Part shown: positions 18,333 through 29,506 of the stretch, in pieces
Layout of the letters: each line of letters opens with the position of its first letter
Numbering within the stretch: position 1 is the stretch's first letter
DNA from: Agelas oroides
Lineage: Eukaryota; Porifera; Demospongiae; Agelasida; Agelasidae
Direction of reading: 5' to 3'
DNA: 64,000 bases
Assembly (NCBI GenBank): GCA_949130485.1
Contig: OX422193.1
Span: forward strand, 2,358,371 to 2,422,370
The notes under the pieces: model-generated
What the model was told of the DNA's origin: nothing
Database searches by the model: none
Seen by the model: the letters and a program-made list of their open reading frames with translations, nothing else
Position numbers and translations under genes: made by a program

Positions 18333-21300
18333 ATGTCATCTGGTGTGGAATGGAGGGTGGTGATGGTTCTGTTGTTGCTGCTTAGTGGTGACATAGAGAA
18401 AAACCCAGGGCCTATGTTAAGTGTTGCTGACTTGCATATCTTAATGAAAGAGTTGAACAATGTGCGTGCGAATTGGAACAATATTGGCTTGCAGCTTGGA
18501 GTAAATATTGGCACACTGGATGCCATCAAGAAACAGTACAATGATCCCTCAGATTGTCTTAGAGAAACTCTCACAACATGGCTGAAATCCTCACACCCTA
18601 CATGGAGTAACATTGCGGATGCCCTACGCGTTGTTGGTGAAATGAGGCTGGCTGCAGACTTGGAATGCAAGTACTGCTCAACGCAAGACATTGGCACTGC
18701 TGCCACCCACCATCTTGCACCGCCAGTACCAGCTGTGCCTCCATCACAAGCTCATACCTGGATGACTTCACCACCTCAGTCAAATTCCCTTACACGACCA
18801 CCAGTCTTTGGATTCCCCTATTTTATGCCACCACAGTCACACCCCTTTTATCCCTCATCTTGGCCTGCCCCTTACTACTATACTCCACCAACCAGTTACC
18901 CACCTTTTCTACCTCCAGCCATATCTGGGGCAGTTAGCACTGCTACACCTGCCAGTATCCATTCCATGTTCACACAGCTGTGTCAAGTTACACCTGGCCC
19001 TATTCAATCTGGACCTGTCCCACCCACACTAGCACCTGCCCAGCCTACTACCTCCCAGTTTCCAACCTCTGATGCTCTACAGGCTGTGACTGTATCTGAA
19101 CAACCAGAACAACCAACAGTAATAGCAGGTATGCAGTTTCAGCACTAGATATACCATCTATTTCTGCATACTAAACACTAGCATAAAGAATCTTTGTGCA
19201 CATGTCTATTTCCACACCTCTGTAGGATGGTCAGACATTGAATTCCAGGAGTACTTGGCCAATACACCTGTTCCTAAACGTATTCAGATCATAGAGGATA
19301 AGTTTTATCAACTTGTGAGTAAAGTTCAATATGGACTAGTTCAAGAGAATATTCCACTGCGGAATCTCAAGCACTGCATCACACTGCTTCCAGCTTCCAT
19401 CAGATACCAACACAAGGCTTTCATTGAAGAAAAGGTAAAAGCTATCGCCAATTCCGAAAGCATAGAGGAGATATTTGGAGTGGTCAACTTATACTGGGAC
19501 TTTCTCAATTACACACTGCTAGAAAACATTGTGAGCAAGTTTGGAAATAATGACACAAAAGCTGCTATGACTGAATATGTCACGGAGCTGGTTGCGTTTC
19601 GCAAAGTCACAAAACTGTCAGATTTTATCACACATTGGCCATGCACAGGAAGAGTGCCACCCGATATGTCCAATCTTGTGACCAAGATAAAAGATAAAAT
19701 GGGGAAAGATTGGTCTAATTGCACTCTGCAAGATGTGGAACACTTCAAAATAATGCTCACACAGAAGCTTTTGCTTCCGTCTTTTGGAGTGATACTTAGA
19801 GAAGCAGAACAGGGTTGTATCTCCCTCACCTGGCTGATTCCTACAACGATTGTGAAGTATCTTTCCAAAGATATCCACGATATCAAGCCAGAGTGGTTTA
19901 AGGAACACCACATTGAGAGACTGGCTATTGATGGACAAGACCTGTACAGCTCAGCGACATTCAAATATGGCATGTTCCTCAAAGAACTTTACACAACCCA
20001 GGGTCCTCCTCCAACCCTTATTGGCTCCAGTTCTCCACCCCCAAAATTGCTCCCCTTTAAGCTAGCCAAGATCGAGAAAGAACAAACTGATTTACATTCA
20101 GATGAGTTCACAAAATGGTACCTAAGAGGGGATATAGATGATGTTGGTTCACATGGTACCATTTACAAGAAGTCACCAATCAGATTTGAAGACATTGGCA
20201 AACTCTCAATTGATTCCCAACAAAGGTTAATTTTCATTGAAGGTGCCCCTGGGGTGGGAAAGACCACATTCAGTTGGGAGTTCTGCAGTAAATGGGGCAG
20301 GGGTGGAATCTTGCAGGAGTATTCCTTGCTCCTCCTCCTCCCACTGCGAGATAACAGCCTAAAGGAGGCAACGACTCTCTCAGATCTCTTCCAACACACA
20401 AACCAGGAGCTCCAGCAAGCAGTGGTTCGGGAAGTTACAGGCAATCAAGGCCAGGGTGTGGCCATCTGGTTGGAGGCATGGGATGAACTAGATCATGAAC
20501 TACGAGAGAAGGCCTCTGTGTTTCTCAATCTTATCCATGGCAGAACTCTACCCCTTGCAACTGTTTTTATCACTAGCAGACCCGGGGCCAGTGAGCCACT
20601 CAGAATGAAGTGTGGACAGCGTATCTTACAGCATGTTGAAATCCTGTCTTCTGCAAAAGACCAGATTGCACATTACATCAGCAAGGCTGAAGCTGAAGAT
20701 CAGTCTAGTTCATTTGCTTCTAAATTTACTGACTACCTCTCTTCTAATCCTGTAGTCAGAGCAGCCATGTACACACCTGTTACAGCAAAGATGTCAGCAG
20801 ATGTGTTCATGCGGAGCCATTGCACTGAGTCACCCCCTCCCACCACTATGTCTGAACTATTTACTGCCTTTACCCTCACGACCCTGGTAGACCACCTCTC
20901 AACACACCCAGTGCATTGTAAACAGCAGTTGAATGTTGCTACCTTTGATGACCTTCCCACAGATGTGTATAAACAATTTCAAGGCCTTTGCAAAATGGCC
21001 TGCGAAGGTATACTAAACAAGCAACAATTGGTTTTCTCTGCAACCAACCTTCCAACTGAGTTTACTCCCCTTGGCTTAATGCAAGAGGTCCCTCAACTGT
21101 ACGCTAAGGGCGGTACTATTTCCTATCATTTCATCCACTTGACACTACAGGAGTATTTAGCTGCTGTCTACATATCACAACTTCCTGTGCATGATCAAAC
21201 ACAACTGGTACAAAAATATGTAGATTGTGACCATTTCAAAATCACACTTAGGTTCCTGGCTGGACTTACAAAATTAGTAAACATACCACCTCGAGGGTTG

Positions 21301-22581
21301 GTGCTGAGTCATGATACCAAACTTGCCTATTTTCACTTTTTGTTTGAAGCAAAGGACATTTTAGTGACTACCAGAATTTTGGGTTCAGATGAGATGGTTG
21401 TCAAGTCGCACTACTCCTGGACTCCCTTGGACTTCTATGTGACAGGGCATGCTATCTCTCATTCCAACTGCATCTGGAGACTGTACTTCTCCAACTCTTT
21501 CATTGATGATGAGAAGTTTCAACTGTTTTACCAGGGATACACGACCTCAGGGGAAACTGACTGCAGTTACCACATTCCATTTGCCGACTTCAGTAGGAAT
21601 AACATCACCTCCAAAAGCATACAGTTATTTGTAAGTACCCCTTTGCAAATTCTACAGGATATGACAGTGCTATTGCTTCATCACAACAAACTGGATAATA
21701 ATGCATGTGACCTGCTGGCCAAGGCAGTACCACCAATGTCTAGGTTAGAGGAGCTTTGGCTCAGCTACAACCCGATAGAAAGTGGTGGTGCTGTGGAGTT
21801 AATTAGAGCACTTTGTGGCAGTGGACTGAAACAGCTGTGGTTAGTCAGCACTGGGATTGGATTGCCAGATTGTGAAGCCCTGTGTGAATTACTGAAAGCA
21901 AGTGACTCACTTCGAAACCTTCATGTTGACTGCAACAGCTTGTCCTCAGAGAGTGTAGCCAGTATCATTGCTGGACTTAGTCACAACAGTTGTTTGGAAG
22001 ACCTAGACATTTCAAACTCCCACTTTAGCATGGCAAATGTGCATAGTTTAGCATTTCAGGTTCTGAATGACAAGTCAAAGCACACACTGACATTGAGGTT
22101 AGAAGATTGCCACATCAGCAGTGAAGGTGCAATTACATTGGGGGCTGCACTCTGCAAGAACACTACACTCAAATACTTGAACCTGAGCAAAAATCCCATT
22201 GGAAAGTATTTGAAGGGAGTAACTGCAGTAGCAAAAATGTTCGTAGAGAATGAAACACTGAAAGAGTTGAGGTTACATGACTGCCAGATCAGTGGACAGG
22301 GTGCTTGTGAACTGGCAGCTGCACTCAGTAAGAACACAACTCTGGAGATTCTGAACCTAGATTGCAACCTGATCGGTGCAGAAGGAACCTTCTCAATATC
22401 AGACATGCTGCAATACAATACATCATTGATAGAACTTCACCTGTGTGATGACTCAGTTGGGGAAGAGGGTGTTCACCAGCTCATTAACAAGCTTAAACAC
22501 AACCAGACATTAAGGAAACTGCGGCTACCAGAGAAGTATAAGTCAGTTCCCAGTGACCACAGAATTACTTGGTATGACTGA
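18333..22581 (+). CDS. NLR-type receptor: 2A peptide, Death-like, NACHT, LRR
   Basis: Intracellular immune-type receptor of the NLR (STAND ATPase) class. Exon 1 runs to 19128 (donor GTATGC, phase 1); exon 2 is 19226-22581, ending TGA. The frame is already open at ATG 18015, directly after a possible acceptor (TTTCTCTAG), but that ATG has T at -3. ATG 18333 (A at -3) and ATG 18363 (G at -3 and +4) put the 2A peptide at the N-terminus, as in known NLR cases, so I prefer 18333. Order: hydrophobic leader and DIEKNPGP (18363-18413), Death-like helical domain (about 18420-18690), Pro/Tyr/Ser-rich linker (to 19128), a conserved-looking helical region with a WDFLNYTLLE stretch (about 19280-19960), NACHT with Walker A GAPGVGKTT (20242-20268), Walker B WLEAWDELD (about 20467-20493) and sensor FITSRP (about 20567), then RI-type LRRs (about 21700-22530). 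From 18333 the product is about 1383 residues. Decayed relatives lie at 7285-7660 and 26240-27095. Confidence 0.88.
18363..18413 (+). other. 2A ribosome-skipping peptide at NLR N-terminus
   Basis: The translation MVLLLLLSGDIEKNPGP matches the 2A core D(V/I)ExNPGP exactly and is preceded by a leucine-rich stretch. In 2A families the ribosome fails to form the Gly-Pro bond, here before Pro at 18411, releasing the leader and continuing with PMLSVADL, the start of the Death-like domain. Established knowledge: sea-urchin NLR-type genes carry N-terminal 2A sequences that double as signal peptides when skipping fails. Activity of this copy is inferred from the motif. Confidence 0.9.
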
Positions 22582-23064
22582 TACTACAACCAAGGAATCT
22601 ATTTAGTTTCCGTGAGCAGGATGTTACAAACAGTCTGTTTTCACCCATTCCATGAAAGTATCTCATGCAATTCTGATTTCAAATAGCACCATCTCTCAAG
22701 TAGCAACATTTTGATGATTGATTATTTATCACATTACATGTGCTTCAGATTTTTTTTTACTGTGCAGTTATTTCTATTCATGCAGGAGGTACCTCCACTA
22801 GCTTGTCTTTTGGGCTCTAACTGTATCATGCTGAGCAGGCCCATAGCCAGACTGAGGGGGGTTAGCTAAATGGATGTCTGATGTGTATGTATGACTAGGG
22901 GCGTCTGGGGGCATGCTCCCCCAGGCAATTTTAGAAATTAGATGCTCTGATATTCCTTCTGAGGCCATTTTGGGAAGGAAGCAGAGCTGCAGTAGCTACA
23001 TAGCTCGCAGAGCTTTGCCTCCAATTTTTGTTACAACTAACTGCGCTATATACATAATTATCAT
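22582..23064. repeat. NLR 3' flank with dispersed repeat
   Basis: After the NLR stop comes AT-rich flank, then from about 22838 a dispersed repeat (AGGCCCATAGCCAGACT..., GGGGGCATGCTCCCCCAGG, TTCTGAGGCCATTTTGGG). The same family occurs inverted at about 38790-38956 in an intron of receptor B and partly near 55840-55920. Class not determined. A short (ATC)n run ends at 23075. Confidence 0.65.
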
Positions 23065-23268
23065 CATCATCATCTTTACCATACAAGCTGTTGTAACCAT
23101 ACGCTGTATTTCAAGTCACTTGGAACATAACACTTAAAAAAATAAAACGTAAAACCGTGGGAAAGGAATTTGCCGGAACCACTTACCTATGCGGTGGCGG
23201 CGCGCGCGTTGCTGTTTGTCTTGCACATGCTAGCTAGCTACCAATCATTGTGTTGTGCGAAGTCTATC

Positions 23269-24238
23269 ATGGGCGAGCCTGGACGACGCAAAAGTTACAG
23301 TGAAGATTTGCGCTGGAGAATTGTCTACCAGAGACACCTGATGGGACTGAAGTACAGGGAAATTTCACAGAATTTGACGGTTTCAGTCTCCACTGTTGCG
23401 AGAGTTGTGGACAGGTTTGAACGCACCAGAGAAGTAACTCGGAGGGTAAAACCTGCTACTGAACGTATACTTCATGAACACGATGTGTTCGTTTTGATGC
23501 AGATAGTTTTGGAAAGACCCAGCACGGGCTACAGCGAGCGCTTGCACAGACTACAGGAATGTTTGTCTCTGAGGCTACAATCTGTGTATAGGACGATTAA
23601 ACGCTTTGGATTTTCCCGGAAGAAAATGAAGTATACTGCTCTGCAGAGATCAGATCTAATTAGAGCTGAATATCAGGCAGAAATAGCGATTTATGATCCA
23701 AGTATGTTAGTGTTTGTAGATGAATCAGGCACTGACCAACGCAATGCTACACGACACTTTGGATATGCTTTAAGAGGCTACAGTCCACGATCCTTTATAA
23801 TAAGTTCTTTAGTAGAGGAAAAAGACTATCTGCTATTGCTGCCCTCAGTGTTTCTAAACTGTTGTGTTATAAGTTGCATGAACAAAATGTGGATGGTGAT
23901 ACTTTCTACCTATTTGTTCAGAGAACCCTCCTGCCGACACTGCTGCCATTTAATGGATATAATCCGAACTGAGTGGTCGTAATGGATAATTGCAGTATCC
24001 ACCATGTACCTGAGGTGATTGAACTGATTCGTAGTGTTGGAACTATTGTTGTGTTCCTTCCCCCATACAGTCCTGATTTTACACCTATTGAGGAGATGTT
24101 TAGCAAAATCAAGAACTTTGTTCGGCAGCACAAGACTGTATTTGAGGTAGCCCCCAAAGAAGTACTTATAGTGCTGCTTTTGATTTGGTGACTGAACAGG
24201 ACTGCATTGGCTGGTATAAAGACTGTGGATATGTGTAG
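23269..24238 (+). pseudogene. Tc1/IS630-type DDE transposase, inactivated
   Basis: Begins MGEPGRRKSYSEDLRWRIVY, then a helix-turn-helix (YREISQNLTVSVSTVARVV), a linker with ERPSTGYSERLHRL, and the catalytic core: VDESG (first Asp), VMDNCSIHH (second Asp) and PPYSPDFTPIEE (Glu) with 34 residues between Asp and Glu, a DD34E arrangement. It acts by cut-and-paste at TA. The frame shifts near 23815, meets an in-frame TGA near 23975 and shifts again near 24165; the original C-terminus reads CGYV then TAG at 24236-24238. No intron needed. Source of the TIRs seen in the MITE at 25761-25845. Confidence 0.88.
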
Positions 24239-24342
24239 CTTTTATTGGCATGCAATTATTTTGTGTACATACTGGGTGGGACTTGTTGGGATACATGATA
24301 ACCTACAAAAGTCAGTTTATATAAATGCACTATAAGTAAAAG

Positions 24343-25611
24343 CTACAGGCTGTGAAGTTTCTCCAAAATGGGGGCCTTCTGGCTGTTGTACTCCTCCAGG
24401 CTAATAGCGCCAGCTTCAAGTAGCTCATGAAGTTGTTTGATCTGGGTAATCAACTGCCCTCTCAGTTGTACCTGTTTGCCTGGAGATACATCTACACATG
24501 TAGTGGTGGTAGATTGAGAGGCAATTGATGCATGTGTAGGTGACTGAGTTCCGGAATGTGGTTTCAAAGCCCTAACAATACCCTCTGCAATTCCACTTAA
24601 AGCATCAACAACTTCCAAGTGTTTTTCACACCTCTTTTTACCACCACCAAACATAGGGACATCAGGAGGCATACTTAGTCTATCAAGCTAGACCCTCTCT
24701 CACCCTCCAGAAACGTGAGAGAGGGTCTAGCAGATGTTATTAGTATGCATGAGATGCTGACCAATCAGATCCTACTGTTCCATTTTGAGACAGTAGCAAC
24801 ACCTTGGCTTCAGTATGTAAGACTAATTACTGGGTGCAGTTTTAAGGTTGCAAATTAAACAAGCTGTGAACTATGAATACTAATAACATCTGCTAGACCA
24901 TCTCTCACCTTTCTTCTCACTTTTCTGGAGGGTGAGAGATGGTCTAGCTTGATAGACTAGAGGCATACTGTAATCTTTATGGGTCCCTATCTGCAACATG
25001 TTAGCCCATAGACGCAACTGTGCAGGTGTGTATTTGTCAGCATGTTTTTCTTTCAATTTCAGGTGAATCTCTCCAACCTCCTCTTGTATTGCTGATCGTT
25101 TACTGTTGCATGTATCTTGCCTAGATTTCTTTTTAGGTGGCTCAACAGAGTCAGTATTGTCCAGTTCTTCACATCTACCATCACACCACAGTTGTATCTC
25201 TTGGGCTTCAGCATACTGGGAATACATGGTATCCATATCATTCTCATTGATAAGGAATATTTTGCTATTACCACGCCCCTTTTGATAATAGCCAAGAGAA
25301 AAGTTATCCGATTCTGGAACAACCATTGAGAATTCCTCCTTTATACATGACCGAAGCTCCCCCGGAAATTGAAACCGACTTTCAGACATAAACTTTTTCA
25401 TTTCAAAAAGTGACTTTCTTTTGGGGTTTATTACTCTTAGGAAGTATACATACTTCTTGCCCCGCTGACTTGATGCGGGCTGCGGATGTGCTAGATGTGG
25501 TCCTTGCACACTTCCAGAAGTTACAAGGGAAACACCATAGTTGTAGTAGCTGTACTGCTGTGAATCGCCGCTGGTAGATCCACGTGGCCCTCCATACCAG
25601 TACGGCTCCAT
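24343..25611 (-). pseudogene. Uncharacterised ORF interrupted by a MITE
   Basis: Minus-strand frame from ATG at 25611 (MEPYWYGGPRG) to the stop at 24343, split by an inserted MITE at 24676-24959. The first part has a Gly/Tyr/Gln-rich N-terminus, a compact region (KKYVYFLRVINPKRKSLF to EIQLWCDGR), a basic nuclear-type patch PPKKKSR and a motif KYTPAQLRLWANMLQIGTHK. The second part continues PPDVPMFGGGKKR and ends in a helical segment (LHELLEAGAISLEEYNSQK). The KYTxxQLRLWAxM pattern is familiar from uncharacterised cnidarian and sponge proteins; I know of no function. It lies between Tc1-type ends, so it may be an accessory gene of that element or a trapped host gene. Outside the insertion the frame is open. 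Confidence 0.65.
24676..24959. mobile_element. MITE inside the minus-strand ORF
   Basis: Starts TAGTCTATCAAGCTAGACC and ends with its inverted copy, with a further inverted CTCTCACCCTCCAGAAA segment inside. GAGGCATACT flanks both sides (24666-24675, 24960-24969), giving a 9-10 bp duplication. No ORF. It introduces a stop after about 24 extra codons in the host frame. Confidence 0.88.
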
Positions 25612-25663
25612 AGTGACCTATATATCCAGTCTATAGACAGTAGCACAACGGAAGACTGGGTAG

Positions 25664-25942
25664 CAAGTTGTGATCCTACCACATATCTGGAAGTGTAGTC
25701 CACCGCTAAACTGTAATAACTACATGGAAGTTTCATGCTGGATCTATTCAAATTATAGTACACTGCATTTCAAGTCACTGGGAACACGGCGTGTAAAAAG
25801 TAAAACGTAAAACGCGCCGTGTTCCCAGTGACTTGAAATGCAGTGTACTATAATTTGAATAGATCCAGCATGAAACTTCCATGTAGTTATTACAGTTTAG
25901 CTGTGGACTACACTTCCAGATATGTGGTAGGATCACAACTTG
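25664..25942. repeat. 279-bp near-perfect palindrome
   Basis: Arms of about 139 bp centred on 25803. The outer 95 bp of each arm is the receptor-downstream sequence also seen at 7103-7178. The inner part is the Tc1-type MITE at 25761-25845. Hence flank and transposon end are inverted together. Mismatches are rare. Confidence 0.9.
25761..25845. mobile_element. 85-bp Tc1-type MITE
   Basis: CACTGCATTTCAAGTCACTG at both ends, inverted, arms about 33 bp, TA on each side, and a short A-rich middle. The TIR matches the left end of the transposase-bearing element at 23102, so that transposase family could have mobilised it. Confidence 0.8.
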
Positions 25943-26239
25943 AGTTCAATGGGACCGAAACCCGTAGTCATGCGATGACCAGAAAGGGTACTCCCCTGAA
26001 GACCAGTGTTTTTTGAGCACATCTCCCAAAAAACAATAGCTCACTTTGCCACAACTGCCCCACCCATTTGAGCCATAAATGCCCCACCCAGGCCATTTAA
26101 GCCATAAATGCCCCATCCCCATATCCCATTATGTTTTAACTTCACACTTTGTGTTTGCATGAAAATTTTTACATAATGAACATCGATGTGCCAGCTGGTG
26201 TTAGTGCTCCCCCACTTGACACACAACTTTGTTTAAAGC

Positions 26240-27095
26240 ATTTACTAACAACCATGGCTTTGGGTTCAGATAAGATGGTTGTCAACTTGCACTATTCCTC
26301 ACCTGGACTTTTGTCACAGGCCGGCATGGATTCAGGTACTATACCTTGTATGACAACTTCAGAAACAATTAAATTACTTGCAAATGCATAAAGTCATTTG
26401 TAAATGTACTGAAATTTTGAGGCCCCATGTGAACCACTGGCAGCAAGTGACTCACTTCCAAACCTTCACAATGACTGCAACAACTTGTCCTCAGAGAGTG
26501 CAGCCCAACATCATCACTGAACTCAGTCACAATTAACAGACTTTGACTGACCTGGACCTGGATATGTCAAACTCTAACTTCAGCACTGCAAGTGTTGATA
26601 CTTTTGTACATGATGCTCTGGGTGACATGTCAAAACTGGCTACAAGACTGCTACAGCAGCGATGGTGCAGTTGAACTAGCAGCTGCATTCTGCAAGAATG
26701 CTACATTCAAATGTAGCAGTTGTGAGCAACATCACATCAGAAAGCATGAGGAATAACTGCACTGTTAATAGAGAACACATGCAGTTGAGGTTGCAAGACT
26801 GCCACATTGATGGACAGGGTATACTTGTGAACTGCAGGCAGCTGTACTCAGTAATAATAGTTGTGGAGATTTGAACATAGATTGCAAACCCATTAGTGTG
26901 AAGAGAGCCTCCTCAATGTCAGACAAGCTGCAACACAAGCACATCACTAAGGAACTCCACCTGTGTGTAAACTCAGTCAGGGAAGAAGGGGCTTGCCATC
27001 TCACTAACAGGCTAAAACACAACCGCCACTGAGAGTCTATGGCTGCCAGAGAAGTATACCAATAACCAGTGACCATAGAAATTACATGAGATTGG
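26240..27095 (+). pseudogene. Decayed NLR fragment 2 (LRR part and 3' end)
   Basis: Follows the NLR coding sequence from the equivalent of about 21370 to the stop, with gaps. Recognisable pieces match the NLR at AGTGACTCACTTC, TTGTCCTCAGAGAGTG, GACTGCCAGATCAGTGGACA, TCAGACATGCTGCAATACAA and CAGAGAAGTATAAGTCAG. Stops and frameshifts are frequent. It retains more of the 3' end than fragment 1. Another short LRR-like stretch near 27260-27345 (SCPALEQLRLNSS) may belong to it. Confidence 0.85.
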
Positions 27096-27109
27096 TAGTA
27101 CAATTATGT

Positions 27110-28257
27110 ATACAATCATTTTGTGTTGAATTTGTTGTGATTGCCTACAAAAGCACACAGGTATATATTGCATTGTAGCTACCTGTTGGAAGCTGAAATT
27201 CGACAAACATTCTCTGACTGTTAAAAGTATAGGTCCAACAAAATTTCCCGAGTGCTTTGCATGAATAGCCTGACCATCCTCAGCTGCCCTGCCTTAGAGC
27301 AGCTGCGATTGAACTCCAGTTTCCTAGACACAAGTCACAAGACACAAGTGTGAAGATCATTGACCACGACCGTTGCAGCCAAGAGTGAGCTCAAGTATAG
27401 TGAGAAAATCAGTATCACTGTTGCTTGCATTTTACCATATAAAGAATGCTGTAGGTATAAGGAATACAAAATTTGCTTAGATAGATACACTCAGAACTAG
27501 CTATGCGTACAGTTGCATTAGGTTGGTACATAACATTTCCATTTTGTTCCGAGCTCATGCACAAGAACTATTGACCACATGCTGTTATGGCCAAACTATG
27601 CATGATATCTAGTTACTGAGATGTTTGTACAATGAATTACTTTCAACAGCATGGACTTAGGTCACAATGACACCCCATCTTAATTGGTAGTTATATGGCT
27701 CAATGGTTATAAATATTTTCTGATGGTGACAACGGTAAGAACTTAGTTGATTGTCGTCATTGTAAGGATTGTTGACATGCACAAACCACAACTTGTGGTT
27801 TGTGCATGTTTGCAGATTGCAAAGAAAGACTGGCTATTGCATCAGTGTGTGGGATGGCCTCCATATACATTTGGCAAGCCTGAGAAAACTCAACACCAAC
27901 AGCATGCAGTTTGCACAACCTACGTAGCTACGACCATCATGGCTTCACTACTCTCCACCCCTTGAGGGCTTCTAGACCAAACCCCACATATTAATAGGGG
28001 GGCCCCCAACCTAACCACAGACTGAATATCAAAGCTGTTGCGATTAAGGATAGCAAATCCACAATTGCATGACCTATACATATTACAGTGACAGAAAATT
28101 AACACCAAGAAACAATGCGCGGGCGTCATTTTTGGTACACCAGGTACCGCGTACCTCCGCTATAGTCTTGCGGTATCGCCAAATGTTTACGCAGTTTTTC
28201 CTCCGCGTTTGAGCGTCCGAATATACCTGTCGTCCGATGATTGCTAACTTACTCTAC
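27110..28257. other. Non-coding part of duplication copy 2
   Basis: From about 27595 this follows 7680-8110 of block copy 1. 27110-27590 has no clear counterpart there apart from the LRR-like scrap near 27260. No gene supported. Confidence 0.6.
27776..27808. repeat. Perfect 16-bp-arm hairpin
   Basis: CATGCACAAACCACAA, one C, then its exact reverse complement. The matching position in block copy 1 (near 7850-7870) has only the second arm, so the inverted arm was gained in copy 2 or lost in copy 1. Confidence 0.9.
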
Positions 28258-28993
28258 ATGATGGTAGCCAGCTCAGCTATCATTGGAATAACCATCTTCT
28301 ATATAATATGCTTCATACATAGCTAGATATATAATTTTGTTGTAAAGGTAACCATGCATATCATGGCGTACGGTAGTACGCCATATGTAGGGATGACCCC
28401 GAAAAAAAATGGCGGCCACATTCAAAGTGCACAAATGACACGCTCGAAATGTCCGCGTTAGATAAGTCAACGGCCTCCATGAGCCATATCAGACATTATC
28501 GAGTGCTTCCATGGGCAACAGGATCGTTAAATTTGCTGGAAAGCATCGCTAAGTACCTGACAGTCAAGTCGCTAAAAAAGGCAAATCGTCTATCTTCTGA
28601 CTTCTTCTTCTTCTTCTTCTTCTTTTGCTCACCACGATAGCACGACAACGGCTGAAGCTATTACAACGATTCAAACGCGAAAGATCAGCATAAATTACTG
28701 GGTATTGTACCCACCACTCATCGTTCTCAAAGAAAGAAATCGAATTAATCGGCGATTCTCAGGTAACCCCACGCTTATGCTTGCTGCTATACGCCATTTT
28801 GTTAGAATAGAATATTCATAGCGATTACGTCAACAGAAGTTCAACAGCTACAGCACGTGAAGTTGGCATGCAGCTGCGGTTATTCTACTTCCGTAGAGAA
28901 CTTGACGATCGATTGATTCCCAAACGATTGCATATGTTGCTACTTTCATACAGCAGTTGACGTACTTGTGCTGGATTTGACAAGGAACGCAGT

Positions 28994-29155
28994 ATGCGTA
29001 ACGTCCACAAGAAACGGGCGCGGGATAAGCAGAACTATCTGCGAAACAAAGAAAGCAAAAGGCAAGCGTCCCGTAACAAGTACTGGAAGAACCCGGAAAA
29101 ACACTCTTACTCTCCAAGGGTTCCTTTACCACAGTTATGCCTTACCTCTTTATGA
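28994..29155 (+). CDS. Short basic ORF, transposon-associated type
   Basis: ATG 28994 to TGA 29153-29155, 53 codons. The residues are very basic with the repeat-like pattern KRARDKQNYLRNKES and KRQASRNKYWKNPEKH. Such RxxYxxNPEK repeats occur in N-terminal parts of proteins tied to large invertebrate transposons. It may be a remnant exon. A second possible exon start is ATG 28449 (MSALDKSTASMSHIRHYRVL). No splice chain could be confirmed. Confidence 0.3.
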   Translation: MRNVHKKRARDKQNYLRNKESKRQASRNKYWKNPEKHSYSPRVPLPQLCLTSL

Positions 29156-29506
29156 CCTATGTACCTGCCACCCACCATACACAACCTACACACACCTGCC
29201 CACAATGTATAACCAGCTATAGAAACTGTTCCTTGGACAACACACAACATACAGTGTTACAACCCTGTCATACAACAGAACAGGTAGACAGTCATGTATA
29301 TACCACAGTGCCTTAGAACAACCACTCACACACACATGCACATACCCAATTAGACAACAGTTACACCCATGATTCCATTGTCAAGTGGATAAGTGCAAAC
29401 AGCTAACATCCTCCAGAAATCCATCAACATCAACAATAAACTACATAACAAGTCATTTCACTTGGGGTGTGGTTACACAACAACAAAAAAAAAAACAACA
29501 GAAACA

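Larger units (their letters stand above)
23102..25845. mobile_element. Tc1/mariner-type element with two ORFs
   Basis: The left end CGCTGTATTTCAAGTCACTT and the inverted right end CACTGCATTTCAAGTCACTG face each other, with TA at both outer edges (23100-23101, 25846-25847). Left flank CATACAAGCTGTTGTAACC and right flank GATCCAGCATGAAAC are adjacent near 7075-7115 in block copy 1, which serves as an empty site. Inside are a Tc1-like transposase (+) and an opposite ORF (-). The right end is complicated by an internal palindrome at 25664-25942, so the element could instead end earlier and share its edge with the MITE at 25761-25845. Confidence 0.65.

Noticed and set aside
24700-24910. Clean intron within the MITE
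   Set aside because: Tried donor GGTGAGA with acceptors CTGCTAG and GATAG on the minus strand; each join meets a stop, and use of the duplicated target sites loses one base of frame.
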